Shown: positions 43,707 through 54,231, counted from the stretch's first letter. The stretch is 64,000 nucleotides of DNA from Caulobacter hibisci (GCF_016135805.1 NZ_JADWOX010000015.1:62001-126000); one strand, 5' to 3'. Notes: generated from the letters alone by a model not told the origin. A program made the numbers and translations.

Positions 43707-44602
43707 GAACCGGCCGGCGGAGCGGGGGCGTCGCCCCTATCCCCGTCGCTCTTGTCCTCCTGACCCCGGGCGGCGCCGATCATGGCCCGCCAGGCGGTGA
43801 ACACGCCACCCAGGGCCGCGAGCAGGGCGCCGATCGCCTTCAGCCAGGTCGGCGCCTGGACGATCACGTCCCAGATGTACTGCAGGGCGTTGACCCGTAT
43901 CGCGACGGTCTTGCTGCGCGTGGTCGTGGCCAGGGCCAGTTCCTTGTCGTCCGAGGTGGTGAACACGACCGCCGTCTTCATGGTCAGGCTCTGGGAGCCG
44001 CCGGAGGTCGGCGTCACGGCCCATTCCCAGGTCGTCAGGCCGCGCGACGACACGGTCTGGACGCGCTCGGACAGCGGCTCGATCTTGAAGCCCGTCCCGG
44101 TGAGGTCGGCGGCCATCCGCCGGCCCATGACCGGGTGATAGTCGATCACCGTCCCTTCGTTCTCCCTGACCACGTCGCTGGGGGTCTCGGGCGGCGGGGG
44201 AGGGGGCGGTGGTGATGGCGCGGGCTGCGGCGTCTCGGGCGCGCCCTCGGGCGGGGGCGCGACGCTGTTGTCGACGGCCGAGGCGTTGGTCGTCGTTTCC
44301 GAGGGCTGGGATGGCGGCGGATCGGTCTTCTCGCCAATGGCCAGCTGGATCTTCACCGTCCGCCCGCGCAGCATGGTCAGGGGGACGTTGAAGGCCCCGA
44401 CGCCAGCCTTGACCTTGGATTCCACCAGGCCGGCGTTGTCGCAATCCTCGCGCGACAGCTTCTGGCCGACCAGTTCGCAGAAGATCAGGTTTTCGGCCGC
44501 GACCGGCACGGTCTCGCCGGGGGCGACGGACGCCTCGCCCGTGCGCTGACAGGCGCCGAGCGCCAGGACCGCCGTGAACACCAGGCCTCGTAGCGCGCGC
44601 AT
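43703..44602 (-). CDS. lipoprotein with Pro-rich linker and C-terminal membrane segment
   Basis: A 299-residue protein. Lipobox LALGAC gives a lipidated Cys18. A globular part follows with two Cys (LIFCELVGQKLSREDCDNAG), then a long Pro/Ser/Thr-rich linker (about residues 95-150), then a second domain with TTWEWAVTPTSGGSQSLTMK, and finally a strong hydrophobic helix (WLKAIGALLAALGGVFTAW, about 250-270) before a charged tail. A protein lipidated at one end and anchored at the other could bridge the envelope. No homologue recognised. Confidence 0.7.
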   Translation of the reverse strand: MRALRGLVFTAVLALGACQRTGEASVAPGETVPVAAENLIFCELVGQKLSREDCDNAGLVESKVKAGVGAFNVPLTMLRGRTVKIQLAIGEKTDPPPSQPSETTTNASAVDNSVAPPPEGAPETPQPAPSPPPPPPPPETPSDVVRENEGTVIDYHPVMGRRMAADLTGTGFKIEPLSERVQTVSSRGLTTWEWAVTPTSGGSQSLTMKTAVVFTTSDDKELALATTTRSKTVAIRVNALQYIWDVIVQAPTWLKAIGALLAALGGVFTAWRAMIGAARGQEDKSDGDRGDAPAPPAGS

Positions 44603-44667
44603 GCTCGCCCTCGCGACAAGCCGCCAGACTAGCATGGCCGCGCTCGTCGTGCACGGAGCGGTTGTTT

Positions 44668-45315
44668 CTAGCCGGGGAACATCGCGAAGTAGGGCGCGGC
44701 CTCTTCCAGGGCTCGCGCATAGGACGGGCGGGCCTTCAGCCGCTCCAGATAGGCCGCGGCGTTCGGGCGGTCCGGCAGGAAGGGCATGACCTTGTCGGTG
44801 TAGAACAGGGCCGGGGCTGCGGCGCAATCGGCCAGGCTGAAGGCTTCGCCCGCCGCCCAGGTGCGGGTCGCCATGTCGCGCTCGACGAGGTCGAGCGCGG
44901 TGGAGAGGGCGGCCTTGGCCTCGGCCAGGCCGTGCGGGTCCTTGGCGTCGCCTGGCCGGATGCGGTCGTTGACGATCTTCTGCATCGGGACCTGGACGTG
45001 CAGGTCGAAGAACCGGTCCCTGGCCCGCACCTCCAGCGCGGCCGCAGGATCCTCGGGGATCAGGCGGACGGCGGCCGGATGGTGAAGCTGCAGATACTCG
45101 ATCAGGATCGAGCTTTCGGGCACGACCTGGCCGCGGGCGGTGTCTTCCAGCACCGGCATCTTGGCCACGGGCCACAGCGCCCGGAACGCCGCGGCCGAGT
45201 CCGGGTCGCCGAAGTTGACCATCCGCTGCTCGAAGGGCAGGTCCAGCTCGTACAGGGCCACCAGCGCCTTGTGGCAGAACGACGACAGCGGGTGGGCATG
45301 CAGGATCAGCGCCAT
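44668..45315 (-). CDS. glutathione S-transferase family protein
   Basis: A 215-residue GST-fold protein, unrelated in detail to the one at 43089. The N-terminal domain starts MALILHAHPLSSFCHKALVALYEL, where SSFCHK holds the likely active-site Ser/Cys, and continues through AKMPVLEDTARGQVVPESSILIEYL. The C-terminal helical domain includes WAAGEAFSLADCAAAPALFY, the conserved N-capping box region. Probably a cytosolic detoxification enzyme; substrate unknown. Confidence 0.9.
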   Translation of the reverse strand: MALILHAHPLSSFCHKALVALYELDLPFEQRMVNFGDPDSAAAFRALWPVAKMPVLEDTARGQVVPESSILIEYLQLHHPAAVRLIPEDPAAALEVRARDRFFDLHVQVPMQKIVNDRIRPGDAKDPHGLAEAKAALSTALDLVERDMATRTWAAGEAFSLADCAAAPALFYTDKVMPFLPDRPNAAAYLERLKARPSYARALEEAAPYFAMFPG

Positions 45316-45351
45316 GCGGTGGTTTCCCTCGTTGGCGATATCGGCGTGGAT

Positions 45352-45669
45352 CTAGAGGACGACCGCCGTGCCGGAGACCGAAACCATCATCATCTGGCCG
45401 TTGGGGCCGACGGTGTTGTAGTCGAGATCGACCGCCAGGATGGCGTTGGCGCCGACCTTCTCGGCTTCCTTGATCAGGCCCTTGAGGGCGTCGTCGCGGG
45501 CCCGTTCCAGCACCCGCTCGTAGGAACTGGACCGCCCGCCGATGAAGTCGCGGATCGAGGCCAGCAGGTCGAGCACCACGTTGGCGCCGAGGATCGCCTG
45601 GGAATAGACCGCGCCCTTGTAGTCCTGGACCGGACGGCCCTCGATGAACGGGGTGGTCGAGATCAGCAT
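45352..45669 (-). CDS. YbjQ/DUF74-family protein
   Basis: A 105-residue protein of the YbjQ (UPF0145) family. Conserved stretches are GRPVQDYKGAVYSQAILGANVVLD, RSSSYERVLERARDDALKGLIKEAEKVGANAIL and VSVSGTAVVL. Members form homopentamers with a possible metal-binding role that is unproven. The ATG at 45669, with AAGGA nine bases upstream, matches family N termini. Confidence 0.93.
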   Translation of the reverse strand: MLISTTPFIEGRPVQDYKGAVYSQAILGANVVLDLLASIRDFIGGRSSSYERVLERARDDALKGLIKEAEKVGANAILAVDLDYNTVGPNGQMMMVSVSGTAVVL

Positions 45670-45742
45670 CGGCGGCGGTCCTTCGATCGATGGCGCATAG
45701 TTAAGCATAAATGGCGAGCGCCGCGAGGGGCTCCACGATCGC

Positions 45743-46309
45743 GTGCGCCTCGACACGCGAAGTTTCGCCTATGGCGGGAAACCGGCTTCCGGGAAGCCTG
45801 GCCTTGAGGCAGATTGCCCGCCGCTGACGCTGGGGGGCTGGCCGTTGTTCTTCGCCAAATCGCATCTCGACCTGCACAACATCCGCGGCAGCGTCGAACG
45901 CACCGTCAAGCTGTCGGACAATATCGTCGGCGTCGGGCCGATCGGCATCGGCCTGGACGGCATTCTCGCCTGGTTCGGCGGGGCGGGGTCGCTCTACTCG
46001 CTGGGCGCGGGCGGGGTGCTGCTGTTCGACGGCGTCCGCGCGCGGGCCGCGCCGATGGTGCTGATCCAGATGACCGCCGTGCTGCTGATCGACGCCCTGC
46101 TGCCGCTGGGGCCGCCGGGCCTGGGGGCCGTGGCCGACACCCTGTTCACCGGCCAGAAGTGGGCCGGCGGCATGCTGATCCGGCACATGGACGACACCAT
46201 CTATTTCGAAGGCTCGCGCAAGGAGGCCCAGGCCACGGCCGAGTATCGCGACCTGCTGGAGCGGATCCGCTCGGGCAAGGAAAAGCGCCGGGTGGTGTTC
46301 CTGGGCTGA
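45743..46309 (+). CDS. DUF4112-family membrane protein (tandem copy A)
   Basis: A protein of up to 188 residues with two hydrophobic regions. The family core NIVGVGPIGIGLDGILAWFGGAGSLYSLGAGG repeats almost word for word in the next gene. Unknown function; DUF4112 proteins are small membrane proteins. The start is uncertain: the GTG at 45743 is the furthest plausible one, and downstream TTG codons near 45843 are alternatives giving a shorter protein. The shared core begins around residue 60. Confidence 0.8.
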   Translation: MRLDTRSFAYGGKPASGKPGLEADCPPLTLGGWPLFFAKSHLDLHNIRGSVERTVKLSDNIVGVGPIGIGLDGILAWFGGAGSLYSLGAGGVLLFDGVRARAAPMVLIQMTAVLLIDALLPLGPPGLGAVADTLFTGQKWAGGMLIRHMDDTIYFEGSRKEAQATAEYRDLLERIRSGKEKRRVVFLG

Positions 46310-46341
46310 CAACCAAGCTTGCGTCGAGGCGTTGAGACGAC

Positions 46342-46800
46342 ATGACCGACGAAGCCGCCTTTCAGGCCGAAGTGATCGACGAAGGCCCCGCCGCCCACCG
46401 CCGCCGGGCGCACAAGGCCTGGCGCAACGCCGAGACCATCAAGCGCCTGTCGGACCGGCTGATCGGCATCGGTCCCATCGGCATCGGCCTCGACGGCGTG
46501 CTGGCCTGGGTGCCGGGTGCGAACACGGCCTACACCCTAGGCGCGGCGGGCCTGCTGGCCTATCACGCCGTGCAGGCCAAGGCCTCGGCGGCGACCCTGG
46601 CGCGGATGGCGGCCTATATTCTGTTTGATAGTTCCACCAGCGCGGTGCCGGGTCTGGGCTGGGCGATCGACACCCTGTTCCCCGGCCACCTGATGGCGGC
46701 CAAGGCGCTGCAGAAGGACATCGAAGCCCGCCACGGCCTGCCCGACGACGTCGATCCCAAGCGGCGCAAGAAGGTGAAGCCCAAGGTCGGCAAGCGCTGA
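46342..46800 (+). CDS. DUF4112-family membrane protein (tandem copy B)
   Basis: A 152-residue paralogue of the preceding gene (32 bp apart). Common elements are SDRLIGIGPIGIGLDGVLAW, ANTAYTLGAAGLLAYHAVQAKASAAT, and the second hydrophobic part with VPGLGWAIDTLFPG (copy A: PPGLGAVADTLFTG). The N terminus carries a basic helix and the C terminus a Lys-rich tail (PKRRKKVKPKVGKR), suggesting cytoplasmic ends contacting phospholipid or nucleic acid. Function unknown. Confidence 0.83.
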   Translation: MTDEAAFQAEVIDEGPAAHRRRAHKAWRNAETIKRLSDRLIGIGPIGIGLDGVLAWVPGANTAYTLGAAGLLAYHAVQAKASAATLARMAAYILFDSSTSAVPGLGWAIDTLFPGHLMAAKALQKDIEARHGLPDDVDPKRRKKVKPKVGKR

Positions 46801-46804
46801 GCGG

Positions 46805-47383
46805 TCAGTCGTCGAGCGGCAGATCCGCGACGTTGATTTCGAGCTGCGGAAAAGCCTTCGGGGCGATCGATCCCCGCGCCCCGACCTCCTGCACCGCGCG
46901 ATAGCCGCCCGCCGAGGGCTCGCGATGCACGACGATCCGTCGGGCGGGAACGTCGATGACCCAATATTCGCCGATGCCGCTTTGCGCGTAGAGCTCGGCC
47001 TTGCGGCCCAGGTCGAAGGCCTGGCTGGACACCGACACTTCGATCGCCAGCACGATGTCGACGCCGCGCACGTCGCGATCATGCAGACGGCTCGGGAAGA
47101 TCGCCAGGTCCGGCTCGGGCGCGGTCAGGTCGTCGAGGCGGACCGGGGCGTCCGAATTGACCTCCCATTCGCCCTCGGTGAGGCGGCGGGTGAAGAACTG
47201 GGTCAGCCACCGACGGCAGCGAACGTGGGGCACGCTTTCAGGCGACACCGCGATCAGTTCCCCCTCGATCAGCTCCACATGCGCGTCTTCAGGCAGAATG
47301 CCGGCCTCCGCCATTCGCAGCACGTCGTCGTACGTGAAGCGATAGGGCGTGACGGTCTCGGCAGGGCGGCCCGGAGCGTTCAT
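46805..47383 (-). CDS. Uma2-family (DUF820) putative endonuclease, copy 1
   Basis: A 192-residue restriction-endonuclease-like protein. The PD-(D/E)xK core is visible as APEPDLAIFPS, VLAIEVSVSSQAFDLGRKAELYAQ (Asp, Glu, Lys) and GIGEYWVIDVPARRIVVHR. Uma2 proteins are abundant in many bacteria, possibly linked to transposable-element or transcription-coupled processes; a firm function is unknown. The next upstream gene on the same strand is a paralogue, and both have nearly the same leader sequence. Confidence 0.88.
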   Translation of the reverse strand: MNAPGRPAETVTPYRFTYDDVLRMAEAGILPEDAHVELIEGELIAVSPESVPHVRCRRWLTQFFTRRLTEGEWEVNSDAPVRLDDLTAPEPDLAIFPSRLHDRDVRGVDIVLAIEVSVSSQAFDLGRKAELYAQSGIGEYWVIDVPARRIVVHREPSAGGYRAVQEVGARGSIAPKAFPQLEINVADLPLDD

Positions 47384-47427
47384 GGGCTGGACGATAACAC
47401 GGGCGTCGCGGCGCGTAACGGCGTGCG
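47381..47427. repeat. duplicated leader, copy 1 of a 47-bp direct repeat
   Basis: The region at and before the start of Uma2 copy 1 matches 48003-48049 (upstream of Uma2 copy 2) at all but four of 47 positions. This marks a fairly recent tandem duplication that included the promoter/leader. Confidence 0.85.
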
Positions 47428-47429
47428 GC

Positions 47430-48005
47430 TCAGCGGATCGGCGGCAGGTCGGCGAGGCACAGGCTGAGTTGCGGCAGGACCAGCGACGTTACCGTGTCGC
47501 GCGCCGAATACCGCACGACGTCGCGATAGACGCCGCCGCTCAGGGTGCGGTGCACGACGACCTCGGCGCTATTGACGTCCACCACCCAGTAGTCGCGGAC
47601 GCCATGCTCGGCATAGAATTCCGCTTTCACCGACAGGTCCTTGGCGACGGTGCTCTGGGCGATCTCGACGACGAGGCCGACGTTGCGGCCATCGACGGCG
47701 TTCAGCGGGAGGTTGGCGTCATAGGCGTAGAGGTCGGGATCCGGCGCGTAGGTCGGCGACAGCCGCAGCGTCGAGTCGACGATCACCTGGATCGCCTGTC
47801 CGGCCTGGGTGATCAGCGCCTTGGCGATCTGCATTTTCGCGCGGGTGTGCTCCGCGCCTTCCGAAGCCATCTCGACCAGCCCCCCGTCGATCAGCTCCAC
47901 CCTGGCGTCGGCGTCGAGGATGCCGGCGTCCTGCATGCGCAGGACGTCTTCCAGCGTGAACCGGTGCGGTTCGGAGGTCTCGAGCGCGCGGGCCAGGGCG
48001 TTCAT
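47430..48005 (-). CDS. Uma2-family (DUF820) putative endonuclease, copy 2
   Basis: A 191-residue paralogue of the adjacent gene. The nuclease core reads YAPDPDLYAYDAN, VGLVVEIAQSTVAKDLSVKAEFYAEHG and VRDYWVVDVNSAEVVVHR. Both begin MNA..., followed by PxRFTxxDVLRMxxAGIL. Predicted catalytic Asp, Glu and Lys are intact in both copies, so neither looks inactivated. Protein divergence exceeds that of the leader sequences. Confidence 0.88.
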   Translation of the reverse strand: MNALARALETSEPHRFTLEDVLRMQDAGILDADARVELIDGGLVEMASEGAEHTRAKMQIAKALITQAGQAIQVIVDSTLRLSPTYAPDPDLYAYDANLPLNAVDGRNVGLVVEIAQSTVAKDLSVKAEFYAEHGVRDYWVVDVNSAEVVVHRTLSGGVYRDVVRYSARDTVTSLVLPQLSLCLADLPPIR

Positions 48006-48049
48006 GGGCTGGACGATAGCACGGGCTTTGCGGTGCGTAACGGCGTGCG
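48003..48049. repeat. duplicated leader, copy 2 of a 47-bp direct repeat
   Basis: Partner of 47381-47427; starts CATGGGCTGGACGATAGCAC. It overlaps the start codon of Uma2 copy 2. Confidence 0.85.
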
Positions 48050-48050
48050 T

Positions 48051-48509
48051 TTAGAGCACCAGGCGGCTCTTCGGGGGCTTGGTGGCTGGCTTGACCAGGC
48101 CTTGCAGGCCATAGGCGATCCACCAGACGCCAAGGCCGGTCAGCAGGCCGACGCCGGTGCACAGCGGCCAGGCGATCGGCAGCTTGAAGAAGAGTCCGTC
48201 ACGGAACGAGAACCCTGCCACGCCCGCGCCGGCGGCGAGGCCGACCAGGGCGGCCGCCCACGGATAGTGGCGCTCGATCTGGTCGAGTATGGCCCAGGCC
48301 GTCAGTCCCACGGCCAGGTAGGGCCAGCCGAGCAGCAGGCCGAACACGAGCGCGCCCAGAATGACGTTGGCGGCCTCTGAGTTGTTGTGCGAGCCGCCGG
48401 GGGCGAACTGGTCATACACCATGCCCAGGGTGATCGATGGCGCGAGGTAGCTGAACAAGGCTCCCGCGATCACCCTCGCTGAGGTCGTCTGCTCGCTGGC
48501 CCGTCGCAT
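48051..48509 (-). CDS. small integral membrane protein
   Basis: A 152-residue protein with four hydrophobic segments (VIAGALFSYLAPSITLGMVY, ANVILGALVFGLLLGWPYLAVG, WAAALVGLAAGAGVAG, WPLCTGVGLLTGLGVWWIAYG) and a charged C terminus (KPATKPPKSRLVL). No family recognised. The ATG at 48509 has GGGAG six bases upstream and is chosen over the in-frame ATG at 48539, which has no Shine-Dalgarno. Confidence 0.7.
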   Translation of the reverse strand: MRRASEQTTSARVIAGALFSYLAPSITLGMVYDQFAPGGSHNNSEAANVILGALVFGLLLGWPYLAVGLTAWAILDQIERHYPWAAALVGLAAGAGVAGFSFRDGLFFKLPIAWPLCTGVGLLTGLGVWWIAYGLQGLVKPATKPPKSRLVL

Positions 48510-48598
48510 GTCCGTCTCCCGCCGTTTCGGTCGGGACATGAGAGGGGGCCGGGATGCAGTCGGCGCGGCGCCGGCGGTGGAGAAACGGTGCAGGCCGG

Positions 48599-50755
<2,157 letters not shown>

Positions 50756-50758
50756 GGC

Positions 50759-52216
50759 TCAGGCTCCCTCGAAGGCGGCGGCGAAGCGGATGGGCGTCAG
50801 GGCCGGGCAGCGGCTGTCGGGGCCAGGCAGGCGCGGATCAGGGCCATCGGTGGGGACGGCGGGCGGCGTCTCGATCTCCGGCGTCTTGTCGTCGGCGTTG
50901 GGGAAGACGGTGACGCCCAGGATCTTGCGGCTCTTGTCGGCGAAGGATGCTTCCTGGCCTTCACGGGTATCGGCGACGATGTCGGCGATCAGGCCGCTTT
51001 CCAGCGCCTTGATGATTCCGCCGTCGGCCTCGATGGCCTGGAAACCGCCCCAGGCGGCGCGGGCCAGCTGGTCGGTCAGGGTGTCGAGATACCAGGCCCC
51101 GCCGGCCGGATCGGCGACGCGGCCGAGATGGCTCTCCTCCATCAGCACCAGCTGGGTGTTGCGGGCCTGGCGGCGGGCGAAGGCGGTCGGCAGGCCGATG
51201 GCGTCGGTGAAGTTGCCCAGCACCACGGTGTCGGCGCCGCCCACGGCTCCGGCGAAGCCGGCGGCGGTCAGGCGCAGCAGGTTGGTCCAGGCGTCGGCCT
51301 TGGCCAGCATCCGACCCGACGAACGGGCCTCGATCCGGGCCGGAACCGTGACGCCGCAGGCCTTGGTCAACTGGTCCCAGAGGGCGCGGACGGCGCGCAC
51401 CTTGGCCACGCCGGTGAAGTATTCGCCGTCCAGGCTGACGCCCAGCACGATGCGCGACCAGGCCTCGTCCATCGACAGGCCCGCGCGGACCCCGGCCTTG
51501 GCGTAGGCCACGGCGGCGGCGGCCATCACCGCCAGCTCCTCGGCGTTGGAGCCGCCGGCCTCGTGCACGGCGCGGCCCGTGGCCAGGAACAGGCTGGCCG
51601 TCGCATAGGTCTCGGCCAGGCGCGCGCCGACCGTGGCGGCCGAGAAGATGTGGCTCTCGATCGGGCCGGGGCTGACGCCGGCCTGCATCCAGGCGGTCAG
51701 CGGATCCATGTGGAAGGCCATCGGCGCATTGGGCGCGGCCTTGGCCAGGGCGCCCAGCCAGTCGGCGGCCTTGGGACCCAGGAAGCCGGCGTCCAGCGCC
51801 ACCGTGGCCAGGTCGATCAGCACCCCGTCCAGCACCCGGGCCAGGTCCTCGCGCGAGCCGACGGCGACGCCGTTGCCGCCCTGCGGGTCCAGCGCCACCA
51901 GCACCGAGGCCGCGCCATTCTCCAGATCCTTCAGGATCTCGCCGTTGGCGTGCTTGGGATCGGGGTGGGCGACGCGGGTGCGCAGGTCCCACGGACGATC
52001 GGTGTCGCGCGGGCGCAGGTCGCGGGCCACGGTGACGGCGTCTTCGGCGGTGTAGAGCGGCCGGATGGTGATCCCGTCCGGCGTGGCGCGCGTCAGGGTC
52101 TCGTCGAAATCGGCCCCTTTCAGGGTCTTCTCGACCAGTTTCAACCACTTGGCCTGGGCCAGGGCTTCGTCGGGCGGACCGAAGTCGGCGGCCAAAAGAG
52201 CGGGGGCCTCGCTCAC
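50759..52216 (-). CDS. mutA: methylmalonyl-CoA mutase, small subunit
   Basis: A 485-residue non-catalytic partner of MutB, homologous to the TIM-barrel half (GFLGPKAADWLGALAK, GSNAEELAVMAAAAVAYAKAG, TQLVLMEESHLGRVADPAGGAWYLD). The C-terminal cobalamin-binding domain of MutB is reduced to a short tail without DxHxxG, and the length is below the ~600 residues of many homologues. It begins the mutA-mutB operon, opposite a flavin oxidoreductase gene 162 bases away. Confidence 0.93.
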   Translation of the reverse strand: MSEAPALLAADFGPPDEALAQAKWLKLVEKTLKGADFDETLTRATPDGITIRPLYTAEDAVTVARDLRPRDTDRPWDLRTRVAHPDPKHANGEILKDLENGAASVLVALDPQGGNGVAVGSREDLARVLDGVLIDLATVALDAGFLGPKAADWLGALAKAAPNAPMAFHMDPLTAWMQAGVSPGPIESHIFSAATVGARLAETYATASLFLATGRAVHEAGGSNAEELAVMAAAAVAYAKAGVRAGLSMDEAWSRIVLGVSLDGEYFTGVAKVRAVRALWDQLTKACGVTVPARIEARSSGRMLAKADAWTNLLRLTAAGFAGAVGGADTVVLGNFTDAIGLPTAFARRQARNTQLVLMEESHLGRVADPAGGAWYLDTLTDQLARAAWGGFQAIEADGGIIKALESGLIADIVADTREGQEASFADKSRKILGVTVFPNADDKTPEIETPPAVPTDGPDPRLPGPDSRCPALTPIRFAAAFEGA

Positions 52217-52378
52217 GACGGGTTTCTCCTGCGGTGCGGCATTTTTCGGCTTTGTCGTCCAGTTGCGCGCCTGCCGTGACGGAGGTCAAGCGCTTGCAAG
52301 GGGCATGAACGAGCGTTTAAGCTAACGCTGTTAACATGCGCGGCGCGTGACGTCGCGGAACGAGGAGACCCCCGTCCC

Positions 52379-53386
52379 ATGGCTCTGCCGCCCATTCTGC
52401 GCGATCGTCTGCGCCTGCCGGTGATCGCCTCGCCGCTGTTCATCATCAGCAATCCAGACCTCGTCATCGCCGAGTGCAAGGCCGGCATCGTCGGCTCGTT
52501 CCCGTCGCTGAACGCCCGCCCGCTGTCGCAGCTGGACGAGTGGCTGGCCCGCATCACCGAAGAGCTGGCCGCCTGGGACAAGGCCAATCCGGACCTGCCG
52601 TCGGCCCCGTTCGCGGTCAACCAGATCGTCCACAAGACCAACAACCGGCTCGAGCAGGACATCGAGCTATGCGTGAAATACAAGGTGCCGGTGATCATCA
52701 CCTCGCTGGGCGCGCGCGAGGACCTGAACCAGGCGATCCATTCGTACGGCGGCATCACCCTGCACGACGTGATCAACGACCGGCATGCCCACAAGGCGAT
52801 CGAGAAGGGGGCCGACGGCCTGATTCCCGTCGCCGCCGGCGCCGGCGGCCACGCCGGGGCGCTGTCGCCCTTCGCCCTGGTGCAGGAGATCCGCGCCTGG
52901 TTCGACGGACCGGTGGCCCTGTCGGGCGCCATCGCCAGCGGCCGCTCGATCCTGGCCGCCCAGGCCGTCGGCGCGGACCTGGCCTATGTCGGCTCGGCCT
53001 TCATCGCCACCGAGGAGGCCAATGCGCCCGAGGCCTACAAGCGGACGATCACCGAGGCCAACGCCAGCGACATCGTCTATTCGAACCTCTTCACCGGCGT
53101 GCACGGCAACTATCTGCGCCAGTCGATCGTGGCGGCGGGCCTGGATCCCGAAAACCTGCCGGAAAGCGATCCGTCGAAGATGAGCTTCGGCTCGGGGGGC
53201 AATACCGACGCCAAGGCCTGGCGCGACATCTGGGGATCGGGCCAGGGCATCGGCGTGATCAAGGAAGTGCTTCCCGTCGCCGAACGCATCGCCAAGCTGG
53301 CGGAGGAATATGAGGACGCGAAGGCCGAGCTGGCGGCCAAGACCGCGCTGACGGCCGGCAATCGCCTGGCCTTCGCCGCCGAGTAG
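52379..53386 (+). CDS. nitronate monooxygenase-type flavin oxidoreductase
   Basis: A 335-residue FMN-dependent TIM-barrel protein of the NMO (2-nitropropane dioxygenase) family. Features: LPVIASPLFIISNPDLVIAECKAG at the N terminus, PVAAGAGGHAGALSPFALV with the catalytic His in GGHAG, GAIASGRSILAAQAVGADLAYVGSAFIAT for phosphate binding. It may oxidise alkyl nitronates or be a reductase such as an enoyl-type; the substrate is not determinable. It ends near a perfect 12-bp hairpin. Confidence 0.9.
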   Translation: MALPPILRDRLRLPVIASPLFIISNPDLVIAECKAGIVGSFPSLNARPLSQLDEWLARITEELAAWDKANPDLPSAPFAVNQIVHKTNNRLEQDIELCVKYKVPVIITSLGAREDLNQAIHSYGGITLHDVINDRHAHKAIEKGADGLIPVAAGAGGHAGALSPFALVQEIRAWFDGPVALSGAIASGRSILAAQAVGADLAYVGSAFIATEEANAPEAYKRTITEANASDIVYSNLFTGVHGNYLRQSIVAAGLDPENLPESDPSKMSFGSGGNTDAKAWRDIWGSGQGIGVIKEVLPVAERIAKLAEEYEDAKAELAAKTALTAGNRLAFAAE

Positions 53387-53399
53387 GACGGGGATCCAG

Positions 53400-53427
53400 C
53401 CGGGGATGAAGACGGCTTCATCCCCGG
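53400..53427 (+). terminator. hairpin after the NMO-family gene
   Basis: Perfect 12-bp stem CCGGGGATGAAG / CTTCATCCCCGG with an ACGG tetraloop, 13 bases after the stop codon. No T run follows, so termination may need another factor. Confidence 0.6.
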
Positions 53428-53479
53428 CGACTCCGGCCGGGCGATCCTAGGCGGGTTCGAAACCCGCCAGGAGCGCCTC

Positions 53480-54217
53480 ATGTCCGACGCCGCCACGCCC
53501 CGTCTTTCGCTGCCCTATGTGGCCGCGGGGCAAGCCCAGAAGCACGTCACCGTCAACGAGGGCCTCGCCCGCCTGGACGGCCTCGTCCAGCCCTGCGTCG
53601 TCAGCCGCACGGTGACGGCCCAGCCCGGTTCGCCCGCCGATGGCGCTATGTGGATCCGTCCGGCCACCGCCACCGGCGCCGACTGGTCGCCTGTTTCCTC
53701 CGGCAGGCTGATGCGCTTCGAGGCCGGGGCCTGGGAGGCCATCGCGCCCGCCGCCGGCTTCACCGCCTGGATCGCCGACGAGGGCCAGATGGCGGTGTTC
53801 ACCGGCTCGGCCTGGGTCGCGCTGTCCTCCACCTTCGCCAGCCTGACCGCCGCCCGCTCGCCGTTCGGGGCCGAGGTCCGCGTCGAGATCCGCGAGGTCG
53901 AGGCGACCCTCAGCGGCGCCTCGGTGACCACGGCCGCCGTCATCCCCGCCCGCTCGATCGTGCTCGGCGTCGCCACCCGCACCAGCGCGGCGGTCACCGG
54001 CGTCACCGCCTACAGCTGCGGCGTCGCCGGCGAGACCGGCAAGTTCGGCTCGTCGCTGGGCGTGGGGTTGAACGCCAGCAACATCGGCGTCGTGGGGCCG
54101 ACGGCCTTCTATGTCGACACCCCGGTGGTGATCACCGCGGCCGGCGGCAGCTTCGTTTCCGGCAAGGTGCGGGTGGCGATCCAGCTCCTGCGGTTCGAGG
54201 CGCCGGTGGCGGTGTAG
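53480..54217 (+). CDS. DUF2793-family phage/GTA-like structural protein
   Basis: A 245-residue protein starting MSDAATPRLSLPYVAAGQAQKHVTVNEGLARLD, the DUF2793 signature found in tail-fibre/base-plate proteins of alphaproteobacterial phages and gene transfer agents. The N-terminal ~110 residues hold that domain; the rest is Ala/Val/Gly-rich beta-type sequence resembling a tail-spike tip (NASNIGVVGPTAFYVDTPVVITAAGGSFVSG in two parts: NASNIGVVGPTAFYV, DTPVVITAAGGSF). No other phage gene is nearby, so it is an orphan or relocated GTA gene. Confidence 0.83.
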   Translation: MSDAATPRLSLPYVAAGQAQKHVTVNEGLARLDGLVQPCVVSRTVTAQPGSPADGAMWIRPATATGADWSPVSSGRLMRFEAGAWEAIAPAAGFTAWIADEGQMAVFTGSAWVALSSTFASLTAARSPFGAEVRVEIREVEATLSGASVTTAAVIPARSIVLGVATRTSAAVTGVTAYSCGVAGETGKFGSSLGVGLNASNIGVVGPTAFYVDTPVVITAAGGSFVSGKVRVAIQLLRFEAPVAV

Positions 54218-54231
54218 GGCACGCTCCTTAC

